Below are positions 49,037-56,456 of a stretch of 64,000 bases of DNA, piece by piece. The translations under genes and the position numbers were made by a program. The stretch is from NCBI GenBank assembly GCA_022825895.1, contig JAJDVX010000032.1:62001-126000 (forward strand). Direction: 5' to 3'. How positions within the stretch are numbered: the first letter of the stretch is position 1; each line of letters starts with the position of its first letter. The notes beneath the pieces are model-generated. The model had not been told where the DNA came from. It made no database searches and saw only the letters and a list, made by a program, of their open reading frames with translations. The stretch comes from Chloroflexota bacterium (GTDB lineage Bacteria; Chloroflexota; UBA11872).

Positions 49037-50803
49037 CTAATGATTCGCGGGTGGGTCGACGCGGACGGTGATGATGTCGGTGCCGTGGAATTGCTGGTGA
49101 CTGACGGACGAGGCGTACTGGCGCAGAAGGCGCAGGGAGATTTCGCCCTCGGTGGGAATCGCCTCGTCATGCTGCTGGAGCTGGCGGACGCGGTCTTCGA
49201 CGTTATCTTCGTCACCGCCGCCGATGAACTCGAGCTCCGCCACCGGACCGTCGCTAGAGGCGACCACGACCAGCCGACGAATTTCCTCGTCGTCTTCATC
49301 CTCCTCATCGTCCAGGTCCAGACTCAGGTCAAGGTCAAGTGGGGCGAGTGTCAAGAGCGTTTCCTCGGCTACGGCGCTGAGCCTGTCTTTCATCGCCTGA
49401 TTCCAACCGCGGCGGTCGGCGAACTCGGCGACGAATTCGTTGAGGTCGGGCAGGGCGTCGATGTGAAGGCGTGACTGAAAGCGCATGCGGCGCGGACTGG
49501 TGAGTTCCAGGTAGAGGATCATGGCGACGGCGGCGAAGCCTCCGGTGGTGATCCCGCTCTTGAAGAGGGCGCCCCAGACGGGTCCGAGGTCGGGCAGATT
49601 AAAAAGGTTGAACTGGAAGGCCGCGCCGATCCAGAAACACATGCCAGCGACGACGACCTTGTCGCGGCTGGCCTCGTTCTGGATGACCGTGCGGGCGCCG
49701 TCAACGAAGAGCGTGCCCGTGATGAGGATGAGGTAGCCGGTCATTACGGGACCGGGAATGGTGCTGAGCAGTCCGGACGCCTTGGGCACGAATGCGAGGA
49801 CGATCAGGATTCCGCCGATGATGTAGCCGACGCGGCGGGAGGCGACCCCGGTGATCTGCGTGAATGCGGCGAAGCCGGGATTGATGATGTTGGGAACAGC
49901 GCCCGCGAGCCCTGCCATGAGGTTTGACACCCCAACTCCGGACAGGGCGCCCTGGACCTGGCGAAAGTTGACGGCACGGTCGTCGCGCCAGGAGACGCGC
50001 TGGGCGGCGATGGCGGCGCCGTTGGCCTGGATGGAGATGATGAGGCCCAGGAACAGGAAGCCGGGAAGCAGCGTCCAGAAGGAGAGGCCGAAGTCGAGCC
50101 CTAGCCCGGGCGCGGCCTGTGGCAATCCGATCCAGGGGGCGTCCAGTACGCGGTCAAAGCTGTAGATGCCGAACACGGCGGCGACGACGCAGCCGCCCAC
50201 GATTCCGATCAGCGGCGCCCAGAGACGGAGCAGTTCAGATCCGCGCAAGGCCAGGGCGGCGACGATGACCAGCGTGGCCAGTGCCGTGAGGGGGGCCGCC
50301 ACCGGCTCGGTTTCGGTCGCGTCGTCCAGCAGCCCAAAGACGACGGACGCCAAGGTGATGGAGAGGATCATCATCACGGTGCCGCCAACGGTGGGCGTGA
50401 CGATGCGCCGGAGGATGACGAGCCAGCGAGCAACGACGAGCTGGATGACCGCGGAGACCAGGACAAGGGCAGTGAGGGTGGCGGGTCCGCCGTCCGCCAC
50501 GGCGGTGATGCAGAACGGGATGGCGAAGGCGGCGGTGAACATGGGCAGGACCGCGCCGGCGCCGGCCGGGCCGAGGCGACGGACCTGGAGGATGGTGGAG
50601 AGGCCACAAACCAGGAGCGAGGCAAAGACCATCCAGATGAGGTAGGACTCGTCCCGACCCGAGGCGTTGGCCACGATGACGGGCGTGACCAGGAGGGTTG
50701 CGGACGCGATGAGGCTGAATTGCAGGCCGTACCCCAGCGAGGCGAGCAGGGGCGGGTTTTCGTGCGCCTCGTAGCGGGGATTCTGAAGCGGTGCCGTTGC
50801 CAG
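49037..50803 (-). CDS. NCS2 nucleobase transporter with C-terminal ATPase-like extension
   Basis: About 588 aa if started at CTG 50803. Conserved helix 1 ('LASLGYGLQFSLIASATLLVTPVIVANASG') lies upstream of GTG 50674, the first standard start. No ATG/GTG/TTG precedes it before the in-frame stop, while GGGAGG sits 5 nt before the CTG. Multiple hydrophobic helices and 'TPTVGGTVMMILS' fit the xanthine/uracil permease family. After the last helix, about 150 residues ('LPDLNEFVAEFADRRGWN', 'AVAEETLLTL', an acidic loop, 'HGTDIITVRVD') resemble an RsbW/HATPase-like fold. The fusion is unusual for this family. Confidence 0.8.
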   Translation of the reverse strand: MATAPLQNPRYEAHENPPLLASLGYGLQFSLIASATLLVTPVIVANASGRDESYLIWMVFASLLVCGLSTILQVRRLGPAGAGAVLPMFTAAFAIPFCITAVADGGPATLTALVLVSAVIQLVVARWLVILRRIVTPTVGGTVMMILSITLASVVFGLLDDATETEPVAAPLTALATLVIVAALALRGSELLRLWAPLIGIVGGCVVAAVFGIYSFDRVLDAPWIGLPQAAPGLGLDFGLSFWTLLPGFLFLGLIISIQANGAAIAAQRVSWRDDRAVNFRQVQGALSGVGVSNLMAGLAGAVPNIINPGFAAFTQITGVASRRVGYIIGGILIVLAFVPKASGLLSTIPGPVMTGYLILITGTLFVDGARTVIQNEASRDKVVVAGMCFWIGAAFQFNLFNLPDLGPVWGALFKSGITTGGFAAVAMILYLELTSPRRMRFQSRLHIDALPDLNEFVAEFADRRGWNQAMKDRLSAVAEETLLTLAPLDLDLSLDLDDEEDEDDEEIRRLVVVASSDGPVAELEFIGGGDEDNVEDRVRQLQQHDEAIPTEGEISLRLLRQYASSVSHQQFHGTDIITVRVDPPANH

Positions 50804-51027
50804 AATCGCCTCCCGCCGCAGCCCTACAGCGGTGGGCCGACTTGGACGGTCGACCGAACCGTCGTTGAGATGTGGGTGCGAGCGGACTGATCATTCCAAA
50901 CGGGCCACGAAGATCCAATCATGGCCGTGGCCTCATCTCTCTTCTTGTCCGTTCCAGCTTCGGAATTGACGTGTTTCTGTATTTGCGCTAATGCTGACAT
51001 TGGTCGCCATGGTGAGGGGGGACGGCA

Positions 51028-51306
51028 ATGCAAGCCAAGAAGAAGAGACTCACGCTGGACCTCGACCCTCCGGTGCAACGGCGCCTGAAGGCGGTGGCCG
51101 CGCTCAAGGGTATCAGCATGCGACGGTACTGCCTGACCGCGATAGAGCGGGAGCTCACTCGAGACGCGGCCAACGGTGCGTTCGCCGGCAGCTTCAACAT
51201 CGAGGCACTTGTTGCCCTTCAAGAGGAGGCGTTTGGCGACAAGGTCCTGCCGGGCGACGGGGCTGAATTCATCCGGGAGGCGCGTGAGTCCAGGAATGCT
51301 TCTTGA
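51028..51306 (+). CDS. Ribbon-helix-helix-like antitoxin
   Basis: 92 aa from ATG 51028, with GAGGGGGG upstream. 'KRLTLDLDPPVQRRLKAVAALKGISMRRYC' is a typical RHH-type N-terminus (beta strand then two helices). The acidic C-terminus would bind the toxin. Its stop overlaps the toxin start (TTGA), so the two are co-translated. Confidence 0.78.
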   Translation: MQAKKKRLTLDLDPPVQRRLKAVAALKGISMRRYCLTAIERELTRDAANGAFAGSFNIEALVALQEEAFGDKVLPGDGAEFIREARESRNAS

Positions 51307-51746
51307 ACGATCACGTTGTGGTGGATGCGAGCCTGGCATTCAAGTGGCTGGTCAACGAAATACACACCGACGAGGCCAACAGCCTTGGCCGTTTGTGGAA
51401 CAGCCAAGGAATTCGAGTGGCGGCCCCGTACCTGATGCCCGTGGAGCTAACGAATGCCCTCCACCAGCGAGTTGTACGGGGAGAACTGACCGTGGAAGCA
51501 GCGACACAGCGCATGGCGAGCCTGCTCTCGTCGGGTCTCGAACTGCATCAGCCGCCACACCTATACGGCAGGGCGCTGGCACTGGCACGCCAACTTGGAC
51601 AAGGCGCAACGTACGACGCTCACTATCTGGCTCTCGCCGAAATGCTCGACTGCGAACTGTGGACCGCCGACAGGAGGTTCTACCGGACGGTGAGCCCTGT
51701 GGTTGAGCGTGTCCGTTGGGTAGGAGAGCCCGCCGCCAGGGGCTAG
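51303..51746 (+). CDS. PIN-domain toxin (VapC-like)
   Basis: 147 aa from TTG 51303, overlapping the antitoxin gene. The acidic PIN residues are in 'VVVDASLAFKWLVNE', 'PVELTNALHQ', 'TYDAHYLALAE' and 'WTADRRF'. A metal-dependent endoribonuclease of RNA targets in this toxin class. It belongs to a different PIN subgroup from the 39844 toxin (DASLAFKW type), so the modules are independent. Confidence 0.88.
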   Translation: MNDHVVVDASLAFKWLVNEIHTDEANSLGRLWNSQGIRVAAPYLMPVELTNALHQRVVRGELTVEAATQRMASLLSSGLELHQPPHLYGRALALARQLGQGATYDAHYLALAEMLDCELWTADRRFYRTVSPVVERVRWVGEPAARG

Positions 51747-51793
51747 CCGAAAGCTCGTTGCGGTGGCCTGGGAAGGATCCGTATGAAAATTGC

Positions 51794-51870
51794 TGGTGGG
51801 CCCTCGTGGATTCGAACCACGGACCTCGCCCTTATCAGAGGCGCGCTCTAACCGACTGAGCTAAGAGCCC
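51794..51870 (-). tRNA. tRNA-Ile (GAT)
   Basis: Minus-strand cloverleaf of 77 nt: acceptor GGGCTCT..., D loop with TAGCTCAGTCGGTTAGAGC, anticodon loop CTGATAA (GAT), T arm GTGGTTCGAATCCAC, and an encoded ACCA end at 51794-51797. It faces away from the tRNA-Ala gene 99 nt away. Confidence 0.95.
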
Positions 51871-51969
51871 GCGAGCGGCCGGAATCCTGTATCCCGGCGT
51901 CGCGATGGGACAGTATACGTCCGACTGATCGGGGTTTCAGCGGGCGCGGGCACACGTAGAATCGCGGCA

Positions 51970-52042
51970 GGGGACGTGGCTCAATTGGTAGAGCATCGCC
52001 TTTGCAAGGCGGGGGTTGGGGGTTCGAGTCCCCCCGTCTCCA
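51970..52042 (+). tRNA. tRNA-Ala (TGC)
   Basis: 73 nt: acceptor GGGGACG pairs with CGTCTCC, D arm GCTCAATTGGTAGAGC, anticodon loop TTTGCAA (TGC), T arm GGGGGTTCGAGTCCCCC. The 3' CCA is not encoded (CCC follows). A TAGAAT -10-like box at 51957-51962 lies 8 nt before the mature 5' end. Confidence 0.95.
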
Positions 52043-52106
52043 CCCAGATTCGCACCAGGCCCAACCGTGCTACGGTGCCGGGGTTGGCCTTGGGGGTGGA
52101 TGCCGG

Positions 52107-52559
52107 ATGGACCTGACGAAGGACGTTCCGCGGAGCGGGTACGAGAAGCTGGGCGGGATTGGGTTCCTGCCGCGTTCGATCGACAAGGGACGGGCCCACC
52201 TGGCAGGCACGATGGGCGAATACGTGGTCCTGTGGGGACGCACCGAGACCATGCTGGACTTTCTGGGTATCGAGGTCGACGACTTCATCGAGGCGCTGCG
52301 CACGCGGCTGACCGACGAGGAGATGCTGGCGTGGGTGCAGGAGCAGATGCAGCCGCGGTCGGCCGAGGAGATTGACGACTTCAATCGCCAGATGGCGACG
52401 GACGAGCCGCGCGAGGGATCCAACTGGGACTGGCCGCGCTTTCGCGAGTTCCTGGAGGAGTGCGGGCAGGGGCACCGGACGGATATCCGGCGGCACTACG
52501 ACCGGCTGGACCTGGACGAAGGGCGCGAGGTTCCGCAGGGCGGGCGGACGGACTGGTAG
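52107..52559 (+). CDS. DUF5069 family protein
   Basis: 150 aa from ATG 52107; the longer frame from 52002 would overlap the tRNA-Ala gene and was rejected. 'GFLPRSIDKGRAHLAGTMGEYV' and 'LDFLGIEVDDFIEALR' followed by 'EEMLAWVQEQM' are the DUF5069 pattern. Soluble and helical, function unknown. It lies 64 nt after tRNA-Ala and could be read from the same transcript. Confidence 0.8.
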   Translation: MDLTKDVPRSGYEKLGGIGFLPRSIDKGRAHLAGTMGEYVVLWGRTETMLDFLGIEVDDFIEALRTRLTDEEMLAWVQEQMQPRSAEEIDDFNRQMATDEPREGSNWDWPRFREFLEECGQGHRTDIRRHYDRLDLDEGREVPQGGRTDW

Positions 52560-52928
52560 AGGCCGCGCTCGGACTGATCCGCAGTAGTGGATCGTTTTGA
52601 GCCATGAACGGCGAATCCCTCTCCGACCGGAAATGGGGCACTGCGAACCGAGGTGGTGCGAGGGGATTCGACCGGAAGACCCCTCACCGATTTCGGCCGA
52701 AGACGCCCGAATCTGCCTCTCCCCTCGGAGAGGGGAAGACCGGCGTCCCCGCAGGTCAGTCTTCAACCCACACCGATGCGCTCCTCGAGGGGCAGCAAGA
52801 CGACCGATCACCGCAGGACTGGAGTCTGATCAAGCGACTCGCCACCCTGGTGGACGCGGAGTCTGAAGCCAGTGGCGTAGCCGAATAAGATCGGCGGCCC
52901 GCTTGTTGCCGGTTGTCCGCTGCTTGAT
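52560..52928. other. Intergenic region with family E repeat
   Basis: 369 nt between the DUF5069 gene and the glycosylase gene. It carries the family E repeat (52672-52735). Small frames across it are composition artefacts and I see no gene. Confidence 0.6.
52672..52735 (+). repeat. Interspersed repeat, family E, copy 2
   Basis: Nearly identical to 41630-41693: CCGGAAGACCCCTCACCG opening, ACGCCCGAATCTGCCTCTCC core, and the CTCTCCCC/GGAGAGGGG inverted end. Confidence 0.8.
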
Positions 52929-53585
52929 CTGAGTTTCTACCAGCGACCGGTCGATGTCGTGGCGCGCGAGCTGATTGGGTGCGTGCTGCGGCGCCGGCTG
53001 GATGGGTTGTGGCTGGGCGTTCGGATTGTGGAGACGGAGGCTTACGGGTTGGACGATCCGGCGAGCCACGCGTACCTGGGACGCACACCCAGCCGTGAAC
53101 CGATGTGGATGCCGCCGGGGACGATCTACATGTATCACTCGCGGGCCGGAGCGTCGCTGAACGTGAGTTGCGGGACGGGGCCGGAAGCGGTGCTGATCAA
53201 GGCGGGCGTGCCGGTTGTCGACGCAAAATCGCCGAGGGCGGCGCTGGATGCGATGCACCAGTTTAATCCGGGGCCGGATGGCCGATCGCGGCGTGCGGAG
53301 CGGCGGCTGTGCGCGGGGCAGACGCTGTTGTGCCGGGCGCTGGGACTGACGGTGGCGGAGTGGACGGGGCGGCAGTTCAGTCCGGATCGGTTCTACATCG
53401 AGGCACGTGGGACCACGCCGCGGATCGTTGCCACGTTGCGCCTGGGGATTCGGCCGGAGCGGGACGACGGGCGGCGGTCGCGTTACGTGGATCGCGAATT
53501 CGCCGGTTCGGCCACGAGCAATCCGTTGCGGCGCGGAGCCGTGGCCGGGCGGGACTATTGGGAGACCGAACCTGCGGAGGGTTGA
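52929..53585 (+). CDS. 3-methyladenine DNA glycosylase, AAG/Mpg type
   Basis: About 218 aa if started at CTG 52929 ('MSFYQRPVDVVARELIG'). It excises alkylated purines in base excision repair. Family blocks: 'VARELIGCVL', 'GVRIVETEAYGLDDPASHAYLG' (with the catalytic Glu in VETEAY), 'MWMPPGTIYMYHSRAGASLNVSC' and 'GPEAVLIKAGVP'. The usual opening FYxR...VAxELIG extends upstream of GTG 52959, the first standard start. Only CTG 52920 or 52929 lie in the open frame before TAG 52878. If GTG 52959 is used the protein loses about 10 conserved residues. Confidence 0.88.
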   Translation: MSFYQRPVDVVARELIGCVLRRRLDGLWLGVRIVETEAYGLDDPASHAYLGRTPSREPMWMPPGTIYMYHSRAGASLNVSCGTGPEAVLIKAGVPVVDAKSPRAALDAMHQFNPGPDGRSRRAERRLCAGQTLLCRALGLTVAEWTGRQFSPDRFYIEARGTTPRIVATLRLGIRPERDDGRRSRYVDREFAGSATSNPLRRGAVAGRDYWETEPAEG

Positions 53586-53597
53586 GCCCCGGGCAGC

Positions 53598-54527
53598 CTA
53601 GGCGGGTGGGGCGATGGCTCGGAGGGTGGCGAGTTCGTCGTCGGTAAGGGTGAGGTCCGCGGCGGCGGCGTTGGCGCGGACTTGCTCGGGCGAGCGGGCG
53701 CCAGGAATGGCGCAGGTGTTGGCCGGGTGGGCAATAGCGAAGGCCAGGGCGATCTGGGCCATGCTGCGCCCTTCGCCGGACATTGGACGCAGGGCTTCGG
53801 CGGCGGCGGCGCGCTCAAGGAAGCGCTGTCGGGCGTCGCCAGTGTTCCAGCCGGAGCGCGTGGGATCGTCGAACCGGTGGTCGGGAGCGAACTTGCCGGC
53901 CAGCACACCCTGGGCCAGGGGACCGCGAATCAGGACGCCGATGTTGCGCTCAAGGCAGAGCGGCAGGGCGTCGGTCTCGTAGGTGCGCTCCAGCACGCTG
54001 TAAGGAATCTGGGCGACGTGGCAGCGGCCGTGGGTGTCGAAGTATTCGATTTCGCCGGGGATAAACGAGGAGGTGCCGTAGGCGCGGATCTTGCCGGCCT
54101 CGAGCAGGCGTTCGAAGGCTTCCAGGAAGACGTCGTGACGCGGGTGCTCGCGGATGTGGCACTGGTAGAGGTCGATGTAGTCGGTTTGCAGGCGGTGGAG
54201 GCTGGCATCGCAGCAGGCGTAGATGTGCTCGGGGGTCGTGTAGCTGAACGAGTGGCCGTCGGGCCGGGCCAGGTTGCCGACCTTGGTGGCGACGAAGACG
54301 TGCGGGCGACGGCCGCCGGCGAGGGCCTTGCCGAGGACTTCCTCGCTGCGACGCGGTCCGTAGGAGTCGGCGGTGTCGAAGAGATTGATGCCGGACTCGA
54401 TGGCGGCATGCACAGTGGCGATGGCGTCGGACTCGGGAACCGGCCCCCATTGCCCGCCAAGCGCCCAGCAGCCAAGACCGATGGCGGAGACGCGCCAGCC
54501 GGTACGTCCAAATACGCGGTATTGCAT
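53598..54527 (-). CDS. Aldo/keto reductase
   Basis: 309 aa from ATG 54527. TIM-barrel NADPH-dependent oxidoreductase: 'VSAIGLGCWALGG', 'INLFDTADSYGPRRSEEVLGKAL' (catalytic Asp and Tyr), 'VFVATKVG' (catalytic Lys), 'YIDLYQCHI' (catalytic His region), and 'ANTCAIPGARSPEQVRANAAA' for cofactor binding. Substrate unknown. The start follows a tail-to-tail arrangement with the glycosylase gene (12 nt). Confidence 0.92.
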   Translation of the reverse strand: MQYRVFGRTGWRVSAIGLGCWALGGQWGPVPESDAIATVHAAIESGINLFDTADSYGPRRSEEVLGKALAGGRRPHVFVATKVGNLARPDGHSFSYTTPEHIYACCDASLHRLQTDYIDLYQCHIREHPRHDVFLEAFERLLEAGKIRAYGTSSFIPGEIEYFDTHGRCHVAQIPYSVLERTYETDALPLCLERNIGVLIRGPLAQGVLAGKFAPDHRFDDPTRSGWNTGDARQRFLERAAAAEALRPMSGEGRSMAQIALAFAIAHPANTCAIPGARSPEQVRANAAAADLTLTDDELATLRAIAPPA

Positions 54528-54563
54528 GGGTATTGTCCTAAGCCGGGTCGTGGATTCCCGCCG

Positions 54564-54764
54564 CTAGAGCCTGGTGTTGCGGCTGCGGGGGTCCTGGTAG
54601 GGGAACGGGTCGTCGCGGCTGCCCTTGCCGCCATCGTCGCCGCCGCAGGCGGCCAACGCGACGGCGGCGGCCATGCCGACGCCCACCAGCAACAGGCGCC
54701 GCCGGGCCAGCGGGCCGCTCCGGGTCGAGACGTCGCTGGACGCTGGGGGTTCAACAGCGGGCAT
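54564..54764 (-). CDS. Small Tat-type lipoprotein, 66 aa
   Basis: Started at ATG 54764, where GAGGAG lies upstream; the frame is open further but without family signal. 'LARRRLLLVGVGMAAAVALAACGG' has an arginine pair, a hydrophobic core and a lipobox (LAAC). The mature chain is only about 25 residues ('GDDGGKGSRDDPFPYQDPR'). It resembles in form the 7369 lipoprotein. Role unknown. It lies 36 nt upstream of the aldo/keto reductase start on the same strand. Confidence 0.6.
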   Translation of the reverse strand: MPAVEPPASSDVSTRSGPLARRRLLLVGVGMAAAVALAACGGDDGGKGSRDDPFPYQDPRSRNTRL

Positions 54765-55023
54765 GACCTGTCTCCTCGAGAATCGCGAAACGTTTGCCGC
54801 ATGGTATCGAACAGGCGGCAAGTTCGACGGTTTCGTCACGCACCAACGGGTTGCCGGGCGAGAATGAATCGTCGACTCCCGGACGAGGGGAGGTCCGCCG
54901 CAGCGTATCGACACCTCAAGCGGCTGTAGCGGCTGCGCAGGCAGCAGACCCACACCATCCACCCCAGGGCTTGGGCACGAGCCGCGGGCTGGGGCATGAT
55001 GCGCGCGGTTTCTCCCGGTTGAA

Positions 55024-56037
55024 GTGCCCGTGCCAACCACTACCTCGCAGGTCGTGTTTTTCGAAGGCGGCGCCGTTGCGATCGAGGACATCGCGATTCC
55101 CGATCCGGCGCCGAACCAGATCCTGGTGCGCTCGACCCGATCATTGATCAGCGCCGGGACGGAATTGAACATCCTGGAACTCTCGGCGACGGAACGCCGC
55201 GATCCCGGGTACGCGCTGGTTGGCCAGGTGGCGGAGGTTGGCCTGGAGGTCGACGGTTACGCCGTGGGTGACCGCGTGCTCACATGCCTGCCGCACCAGG
55301 GCGCCGGATTGATCACCATCGATCCCGATCTGGACGACGTGCCCGCCTACGCGGGGCATGTCCCCGACGACGTCAGCGATGACGATGCCAGCTTTGTGGT
55401 GCTGGGCGACGTGGCGCTGCACGGGGTTCGACGAGCACGACCCGGGCTGGGGGATTCGGTGGCGGTCTTTGGCCAGGGTGGACTGGGGCAGATGGTCACG
55501 CAGTTTGCGCGCATGGCCGGGGCCTATCCGGTCGTGGCGGTCGATCTGTTGGACGAACGGCTTGCGCTGGCTCGATGGTCAGGGGCGACGCACACGGTCA
55601 ACGCGCAGCGCGAGGACGCCGTGGCGGCGGTTCAGGACCTGACGGGCGGCGGGGCGCGAGTGGTGTTCATGGTGACGCGCACACCGAAGATCCTGCCGGA
55701 CTGTATGCGGGCGGCCGCGGCGGGCGGCACGATATCCATGACAGGCAGCCCGCCGGGCACGGTGGAGATTGGCCTGCAGGTGGAACTGCTGCGCAAGGAA
55801 CTGTCGATTATCGGCACATACCAGTCGATGTACCCGCGTGAGCCGTACCACATGTTCCAGTGGACGCGCGCGGCCAACCGGCAGTACATCCTGGACGCGA
55901 TGGGACGCGGCGAGTTCCGGGTCGACCGGCTGATTTCGCACCGCGAGCCGTACGCGAAGGCCGCGGACCTTTATGACATGATCAGGCGCGGCCCGGCGGG
56001 GTGGTTGTCGATCATCCTGCAATGGGACGACGCATAA
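55024..56037 (+). CDS. Zinc-type medium-chain dehydrogenase (MDR) family protein
   Basis: 337 aa from GTG 55024. The N-terminal GroES-like fold has 'IDPAPNQILVRSTRSLISAGTELNIL' and the Rossmann domain has 'VAVFGQGGLGQMVTQFARMAGA' (GxGxxG). The cysteine/histidine zinc ligands of alcohol dehydrogenases are not obvious in their usual places, so it may be a non-zinc MDR. Substrate unknown. It ends at TAA 56035-56037, and the Shine-Dalgarno sequence of the next gene overlaps the stop. Confidence 0.88.
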   Translation: MPVPTTTSQVVFFEGGAVAIEDIAIPDPAPNQILVRSTRSLISAGTELNILELSATERRDPGYALVGQVAEVGLEVDGYAVGDRVLTCLPHQGAGLITIDPDLDDVPAYAGHVPDDVSDDDASFVVLGDVALHGVRRARPGLGDSVAVFGQGGLGQMVTQFARMAGAYPVVAVDLLDERLALARWSGATHTVNAQREDAVAAVQDLTGGGARVVFMVTRTPKILPDCMRAAAAGGTISMTGSPPGTVEIGLQVELLRKELSIIGTYQSMYPREPYHMFQWTRAANRQYILDAMGRGEFRVDRLISHREPYAKAADLYDMIRRGPAGWLSIILQWDDA

Positions 56038-56048
56038 GGAGGTCGTTG

Positions 56049-56405
56049 ATGGCGCTGCCGACGTTTTATTTCAAGAGCACCTGAACGAGTTGTCGTAAGG
56101 CCCGTGCGGCCTTGAATGCGACAGGCCTGGAATATGCGCCGCGTGACTATGCGCGGAAGCCGCTGACCGAAGACGAGATTCGGGCGATTGCCGGCCCGTA
56201 TCCATTGCGGGAGGTGATGAACCCGCGCAGCCCGTCGTTCCGCAAGCTAGGGATCGAGCGCGACACGATTGACGACGCGGAGGCGCTGGAGTTGATGCTG
56301 GGCAACCAGAACCTGGTTCGGCGTCCCACGCTGGCGGCGGGCGACGTGCGAGTGTTTGGCTTCGACGCGGACGCGTACGAGGAGCTGGCCGGCGCTGAAG
56401 CGTAG
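56049..56405 (+). CDS. ArsC/Spx-family protein with in-frame TGA at the catalytic Cys (candidate selenoprotein)
   Basis: 118 aa if TGA 56082-56084 (codon 12) is read as selenocysteine. Reading from ATG 56049 gives 'MALPTFYFKST' then UGA then 'TSCRKARAALNATGLEYAPRD', matching the family's C-x-x-C-RKA site with Sec in place of the first Cys. The later 'PLREVMNPRSPSFRKLG' and 'NLVRRPTLAAGDVRVFGFD' are standard. AAGGAGG (56036-56042) lies 6 nt before the ATG. Just after TGA, a hairpin (56092-56122) has arms AAGGCC/GGCCTT and loop CGTGC, with GU at positions 23-24 from the U of UGA, as in the E. coli fdhF SECIS. A nonsense pseudogene is the main alternative. Confidence 0.75.
56092..56122 (+). promoter_or_regulatory. 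Putative bacterial SECIS element
   Basis: Outer stem GTCG/CGAC, an internal loop (T against GAATG), inner stem AAGGCC/GGCCTT, apical loop CGTGC. It begins 7 nt after the in-frame TGA. The apical G and T are the 23rd and 24th bases counted from the T of TGA, the spacing known for SelB-binding elements. The hairpin is also coding sequence, as usual in bacteria. Confidence 0.6.
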
Positions 56406-56456
56406 GCTCCCCGTCGGATATCCTCACGTTCTGGCAGTTCTTTACTGGAGGTCGCC

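Noticed and set aside
52002-52106. N-terminal extension of the DUF5069 gene
   Set aside because: It would start inside the tRNA-Ala gene; the family sequence begins at ATG 52107.
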